Assembly: GCA_027625915.1 (NCBI GenBank)
Contig: JANTQA010000010.1
Coordinates: 1,984,001-2,048,000, forward strand
Direction of reading: 5' to 3'
Origin: Anaeramoeba flamelloides
Taxonomy: Eukaryota; Metamonada; Anaeramoebidae
DNA: 64,000 nucleotides
The translations under genes were made by a program, and so were the position numbers. How positions within the stretch are numbered: the stretch's first letter is position 1; each line of letters starts with the position of its first letter. The notes beneath the pieces are model-generated. The model was not told the DNA's origin. It made no database searches and worked only from the letters and a program-made list of their open reading frames with translations. Positions 58,601-64,000 of the stretch are shown here, piece after piece.

Positions 58601-61600
58601 ATCGCATTAACTAAAACAAAATCATTGTAATTATATTACCTCGATTTTATTTGATCTTTTTCAAGGTTGAAAATTGGTAATTATTTTTTTCTTAATGATC
58701 GAAAAATTATTTTCCTCAAAGAGGATTAAACTAGACTAAAATTACAATAGAATATAAAAAAAGAAAATATTATTTTTTTATTTTGAGTTTCTTTGAATAA
58801 CAAGTATGATTAATAATTTGTAAAAATTTTAAAGTGGGCTGTGCGAGGTTGTTATAAAGTTTACCATTTGATTGGAAACATAAAGATATTGTCAAATTCA
58901 AATTTAAAAAAAAGTGAATTTTATCTTAAATCAATTAAAAACGAAAATTCTTCTCACATAATTTGACTCTTTCTTATTTTACTTTATGAGATGAGATTTT
59001 TCTTTTTTCGACTCTTGGTGACAAAAGATTATTTTAGAGACAATTAAAAGAAAAATGTTTCCTTTATTCATTGTGACATACCAGTGTCTTGCAAGAAAGT
59101 TTCAAACAAAAAAAGAAAATCTGCATTTTATGTTGTTTTAATCAAAATTATTATTTTCCATTCAAAAGCATTTTCACATCATATAATATTTACCGACGCC
59201 CTAAAGAAATCAAATTTACAATTTTGGAAAAGCTAATTTCAACAAGAGGTTTTGAGAGTTTGATTTAAATTTTTGGTTATTCAAAATATTCAAAAAACTT
59301 GTAAATGATGATTTTTTATTTTCAGCCCAAAATACCCCAGTTAAAAAAAAAAATAAAAGCTTTAATCATTAATAGCCAAAGAATTGTAGAAATTTTTTAC
59401 CCGGAAAGGAAAATAAATGAGTTTCCAAGACCTAACCTTGAAATGAAGGCAAATCGTTTCATATATTTTTTTTTGGGGGGTTTTATTTGCTTTTTACAAA
59501 GTGTAAATTATCATTTTTTTGGCTTTTAAGGAAGTAGGCACATTTTACCATTTTTGAAATTTTTAATTATGTAAATCATTACTGAATTTTTTGTTTTTTT
59601 ACAGTGCCACAAGATATTGGAACTTTGAAAACAAAATTTAATTAACACTCTATTTGTGAAAAGAAAACCAACCCAAAAGAAATCACAGTTGGATCTTTAA
59701 TTTTTTGATTTTAATTTTTTTTTTTGATTTAATTTTTGGTTTTATTAAACTAAGCTTTTAATCAAGAAATGTGTTAAATGAAGACTTGGAATTAATCAAA
59801 CAGTAAACCAAAAAAATAGACCCGAAAGGGTGCATTTGAAACAAATATTTTCTTTTAGAAGACCAAACACGAAAGATCACCTTTCTAAATAAATTTGTTA
59901 AAATCAAGAATGAAAAAATTAAAACTAAACAGAACAAAGCCTATTTTTTAAGATTTGTTTAATTTTTTATCTTCTTAATTTGGACTGAAAATAAACAATT
60001 AATTACCTTGGATTTCTCACCCCATCACTATTTATTATTTAACAAAACAGCTTTTACAAATTTGTTTTCACAATTCTTTTTTTCCAGGATTTTTATCGAA
60101 ATAAAGACATAAAAAAGAATATTATTTTAAAGATTGAAGTAAAAGGATTGAGTTATTGTAATCAAAAAACCAATATAAAAGTTTTACACCAAAAGAAAAA
60201 GAAAATAAGGTGGAAAAATTTCAACAAAATTCTGAATTTATTTGGTAATTTCAAATTTAATTGGAAAATAAATTGTTTAAAAATCCAAATTCCTTCAATA
60301 AATCTATATTCCTGAAAAAGAAGGGTGTTTGAAATATTCCCGAAAATACCCGAAAATCGAAAATACCCGAAATTTTTTAACCACATAAAAACACGTTATG
60401 AACAACTTCTAAGATTCCCTAGTGCCAATATACTCAGTTTAACGGTAAAATAACAATTTTACTTTCAGACCAAATATTTTTTTTTGAATTTTCTACTTTA
60501 AACCACTCTAAAGAGGTTTTGGTACCTTTTAGGTATATGTGAGTAATTGTTGGTACTTATTAGGGTATGTGTATGGGTATGTCATTGTATCCTTGGGTTG
60601 TGTATGGGTTATGTCAGGGCACCTTTGGTATGTTTTGGTAAAACAGTTCCTTTTATAGAATGGGAAGTTAAATAAAGTTTGGCTTGGGCCACCTTATGTA
60701 GGATATGGGTATGTGTTTTTCGATTAGATATTACTCAGTTCTTTTAGGAAAACATTTAATATTTCAAAATTATGGTAATGATACACAATTAGAAATTTTC
60801 TTAACAAGTACATTTTCTCTCATTTAGTTAATACCATTTCGAAATGATCAGAAATGTTACAGCTATACAGGATACCAATTCCTTTCACATAACATTAGTT
60901 GAATACCATTCCATAAAATTTAATTTTTTGAATTTTGATATTTTCAGAAAAAAAAAAATTTTTCGAAAATAAAATTCCAAATTTACCTTTAAACTGAGTA
61001 TATTGGCATGAGTGAATCTTAGAAGTTGTTCAAAAAGTGTTTTTTCGTGGTTAAAAAATTTTCGGGTATTTTCAATTTTCGGGTATTTTCAGGAATATTT
61101 GATAGATTCGAAAAAGAATTGAAAAAATATCCTATTTTATTAACCTACCAAAATAGAATTAGATGAATTAAATGAAAATAGGATTTTTAAATTCATTTTG
61201 GAAATTCTTTAGGAATTACATGTAATTTGTTTTTTAAACAATTTTCAAATAAAAAATTTTCTCTGAATTATTAAAAATAAAACCAAGGAAAGAAGAAGCA
61301 ATTGTCTCCAATATTAAACATAAGGCCAAGAATAAATGTTTTTTTATTTTTACTTGATAAATTTTTTTAATTATTTTGATTTAAAATTTTCAATTGATTG
61401 TACAATTGTGAAACTAACCAATGTTTTTAACATTAAGCCATTAAGAAAATTTAACTCAATATCAAAATATTGACTTATTGTAGAAACAAAAGAAACATAT
61501 CAATTGTATGAAAACAGCATATAAACAAGAAACGGGGGTCTTTAAATAAATTTTATAATAGAATTATGAAGATATTGAAAGATTAAAATGTATTTTTGGA

Positions 61601-64000
61601 TGAAAAAATGAGTATAAGATCATTTTTTGAATTTTTATAAGATAAAAAACATTTTACAATCTAAAAAATTTGTGATTATAATGAAATATTTGATACGAAA
61701 TACTATAATATTTTTTAACCTTTGACTTTAATTAAAGATCTAAAATCAAAAGAGAATTAAAATCTGAACCATTCATCTATTTGCACATTTACTAATTAAT
61801 GGCTTCAATTACCAAACTCTAAAAAAAAAACATTAGTGAAATTTTGTAATGGGTTAAAGGTTGTCAACATGATTTATTTACACCCCAGCAAATATATTAT
61901 ACTAGGATTTGTTTCACTCCACAATTTATTAAAATATTAATCTGTTTCGTTAAATAAAAGATTTGAATGAATCAATTTTGAATGGATCAATGTACTTGAA
62001 ATTGGTAAATTGTACCCACTTCCCATAACAAGAAATTCTTTGGGATAGAGACTGACAAACCAAAAATTTAAAGAACCATTGGGCTACCCTTTAATATATT
62101 TTCACATAAACTATTGTAAAAAATCCCTGACAAGTAAATAAATACTTTACATCATTTTTACTTGTTAATTTTTGGGGAAATTTACATCGTATCCTTTTTA
62201 TAATGAAACGAATTTTTTAGGTAATTAGTAATAAACCTACCTAAAGTTAATTAAAGTGGAGGTGTCTATAGAAAAATAATTTAATTGCTTGATAACCTAA
62301 GTAGATCTACCTATTTTGTAAAAAAAAAAAATAGAGTTTTCTAGGGATTTATTATGGATTTGTCCAATCATACTTTTTAATTCTTGTTTTTTGATAGATT
62401 GAATAGTATTTTGAACTAGTGTAATTTAATCAATCAGCATTCTAATAAGTGAGTATAAAGTTATAATTTTCAGATTTTGATTCTTAAAAAATTGAAATTA
62501 TTAATCAAGGACTTAATAATTTTCCTAATATTACCAATTAATAAAGATGTCTATAGGGATTATTTTCAGGTTCGGGATTTTTTCGAAACTATACCTTTTT
62601 TTGTAGAGTACATTAAAAATAGGAAAATTGAAGTTTTGTCGTAAAAAGTTATTTTTTTTAAAAATAGCATAATTAATAAACTTCTTTTTCTGAAATGTAG
62701 ATTTATTAGATGATTTTTTTTTTGGTTTTATACTTTATGTTCAATAACTCTTGTTTTCTGATCTATTTGTTATTTGTAAAATTTAAACATAGCCAGAATA
62801 AATAATATTTGATTTTATTTGGCTAGTTAGTGTTTTATTTTTTAGAAAGTATTGTAATAATTATTTATTTTGTGTTTTCTCAAAAATACAAACCTTAAAT
62901 TGAACACACACATCGAAAACCTTTCTCTTGAAAAATGACTTTTTGAAAAAATATGAAAAAATTTGCAAAACAGAATTACATAGTAAAATTGTTTTTGGTA
63001 CAATTTCCTTTTAATCTTATTGATAACTCTTTTTTTCACAAGAATTCCCTTTTGTTAAGAAATAAAACATCCAATAAAATATAAAATTCAAACGACCTTG
63101 CAAGCATAGAAGGGCCTCAAAACCTAAATTAAAAAAAAAAAACACAAAGCATTTGAAACCCTCACATATCAAGAACTACGTTTTAGGTGAAAATGGTGAT
63201 AAAAAATCTCTTGAAAGAGTTCCATAATCTCAGTTAAATTTATCCCTGTGAATTTCTTTAACAAAAAAATGGTAACTTTTCAAGATCCTTCCTAATATTT
63301 GCTTTTACAATTTCACAATTTCCATTTCAAACCGATAAACACAAAACAATTTCCCAAGATGTTCTAAATATTGTTTTTAATTACTTTTACATGTTTTAAG
63401 TATTTCAAAATTTCATCTTGTACTTGATAATCCCTTTTTAGTAATTTTTTTTTGTAAATTTCCAATAAAAAATTATTAGAAAATTTTTTTTTGTTTTGTT
63501 GGTGTGGTTTTTGACTTTGATTCGTTTATTTTTTTATTCAATTTATTGGGAATGAAAAGTCTTTTTGAGAAGTGAATTAAAAAGAACACAAAAACGATAC
63601 ACCACTCTGTGTGGGAACGTAGTCTTTAAAATCCTAAAAATAACAATTATTTCAAAAACAACATTTAAAATTTTCGAAATATAATAAAACACAAAGACAC
63701 GGAATTGCTATTTTTGAATTCGAATACTCACTTCAAGAAGTAGTTCAATCTTATAGAGCTTCTGAGAATTTTATAAGTGCATTTTGGTGAAAATGGCAAC
63801 GAGGAAATTAGAAATTTTTTTTTTCTTTTTTAAAGGCGAAGTTACGAACGAATCAAATTTGAGAAAGAAAACAAAAGATAAAAAAAAAAAAATGGTTAAT
63901 CTTACAACTTTTGAGTTTAATTTTAAATCAGCATCATAGCCATCAACACCTGAAACAACAATGTCAGCAAGAGAGCAAGTGTATTTACCAATTAATTCTG
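55618..64000 (-). CDS. Copine (two C2 domains plus vWA), 5' end outside window
   Basis: Visible exons are 64000-63906 and 57153-55618 (minus strand), phase 0, 542 residues. The first exon ends the first C2 domain (ELIGKYTCSLADIV). The second opens with TGKIIITPEEINVEKGETDY. The second C2 domain has DRNGKSDPYFII, TLNPVWN and VYDWDLLSSNSLIGTG, with the Ca2+-binding Asp residues kept. The copine vWA domain follows: CALDFTISNEKNH (MIDAS-like), VYGYGASL, FFHLNLQETPECDGLDGILE, LPISIILIGLGN, VRDCCQFVQF and EIPLQVEQYY. It ends FEWF-TAG. Known for the family: Ca2+-dependent membrane binding and recruitment of partners through the vWA domain. The usual GPT-F region is replaced by a longer segment (GDMGNATGGDTDWRANKGRY). 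The intron between the exons is 6752 nt. Confidence 0.9.
57154..63905 (-). other. 6.75-kb copine intron
   Basis: The donor is GTAAGA after ...LNSKV (63905-63904) and the acceptor ATATAG precedes TGKII (57155-57154). It contains a foldback element at 60.33-61.10 kb and otherwise AT-rich sequence. A 74-codon frame at 59305-59529 (+) has no recognised domain and is not called. Confidence 0.8.
60329..61103. repeat. Foldback element R-D with ~117-bp inverted arms
   Basis: The left arm 60329-60445 and right arm 60985-61103 are strong reverse complements: GAAATATTCC(C)GAAAATACCCGAAAA, TTTTTTAACCAC, GAACAACTTCTAAGATTC, GCCAATATACTCAGTTTAA. The interior is unusually G/T-rich (GGTATGTGTATGGGTATGTC), unlike the rest of the window. 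There is no open frame. It is probably a non-autonomous DNA element inserted in the copine intron. Confidence 0.85.

Noticed and set aside
59305-59529. 74-codon frame inside the copine intron
   Set aside because: Isolated, ends in a Phe-rich run over a T/G homopolymer, and has no domain.
1-64000. tRNA or rRNA genes
   Set aside because: No cloverleaf-like GC-richer segments or conserved rRNA blocks were recognised. A covariance-model scan would be needed to exclude tRNAs.

Overview
The window is very AT-rich eukaryotic nuclear DNA from what looks like a free-living unicellular protist. It has spliceosomal GT-AG introns, long gene-poor spacers full of A and T runs, and eukaryote-only protein families: copine, RGS, VPS9 Rab5-type exchange factor, SMP lipid-transfer protein and SLC35A nucleotide-sugar transporter. 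Type I surface proteins with Ser/Ala/Val and Pro/Ser stalks fit an amoeba or amoeboflagellate. An Anaeramoeba-like organism is a guess I cannot test here. Stop codon use looks standard, since intact genes end in TAA or TAG.

Layout: 1-4.2 kb is spacer. 4.2-6.5 kb (+) encodes a signal-peptide adhesion-like membrane protein. 7.1-13.6 kb is a decayed LINE on the minus strand, carrying eight copies of a ~197-bp TA-flanked inverted-repeat element (MITE). Five more copies lie at 2.0 kb and 13.7-14.9 kb, and a fourteenth at 25.7 kb. 19.0-20.7 kb (+) encodes an SMP lipid-transfer protein with an unexplained in-frame TAG. 23.4-25.0 kb (-) encodes a Cys-rich surface protein. 29.7-32.6 kb (+) is a VPS9-domain gene broken mostly at poly-A runs. 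37.8-38.8 kb (+) encodes a basic coiled-coil protein. 41.7-46.1 kb (+) encodes an RGS-DUF547 fusion whose RGS domain is split by a 2.4-kb intron. 47.5-48.6 kb (+) is an SLC35A-type transporter. 50.2-53.3 kb (-) encodes a 1007-residue charged nuclear-type protein with a Myb/SANT-like domain. 55.6-64.0 kb (-) is a copine whose two visible exons are separated by a 6.75-kb intron.

The spacers and large introns are not featureless. By eye they contain several families of old inverted-repeat elements (17.8-18.4, 25.7-27.4, 33.1, 39.8-41.3 and 60.3-61.1 kb), two other dispersed repeat pairs (16.8/54.2 kb and 35.0/43.0 kb), and a recurring ~60-85-bp imperfect palindrome seen seven times. The genes do not form an operon. 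Shared themes are membrane trafficking and signalling (SMP tether, VPS9 GEF, RGS, copine, sugar transporter) and cell-surface proteins.
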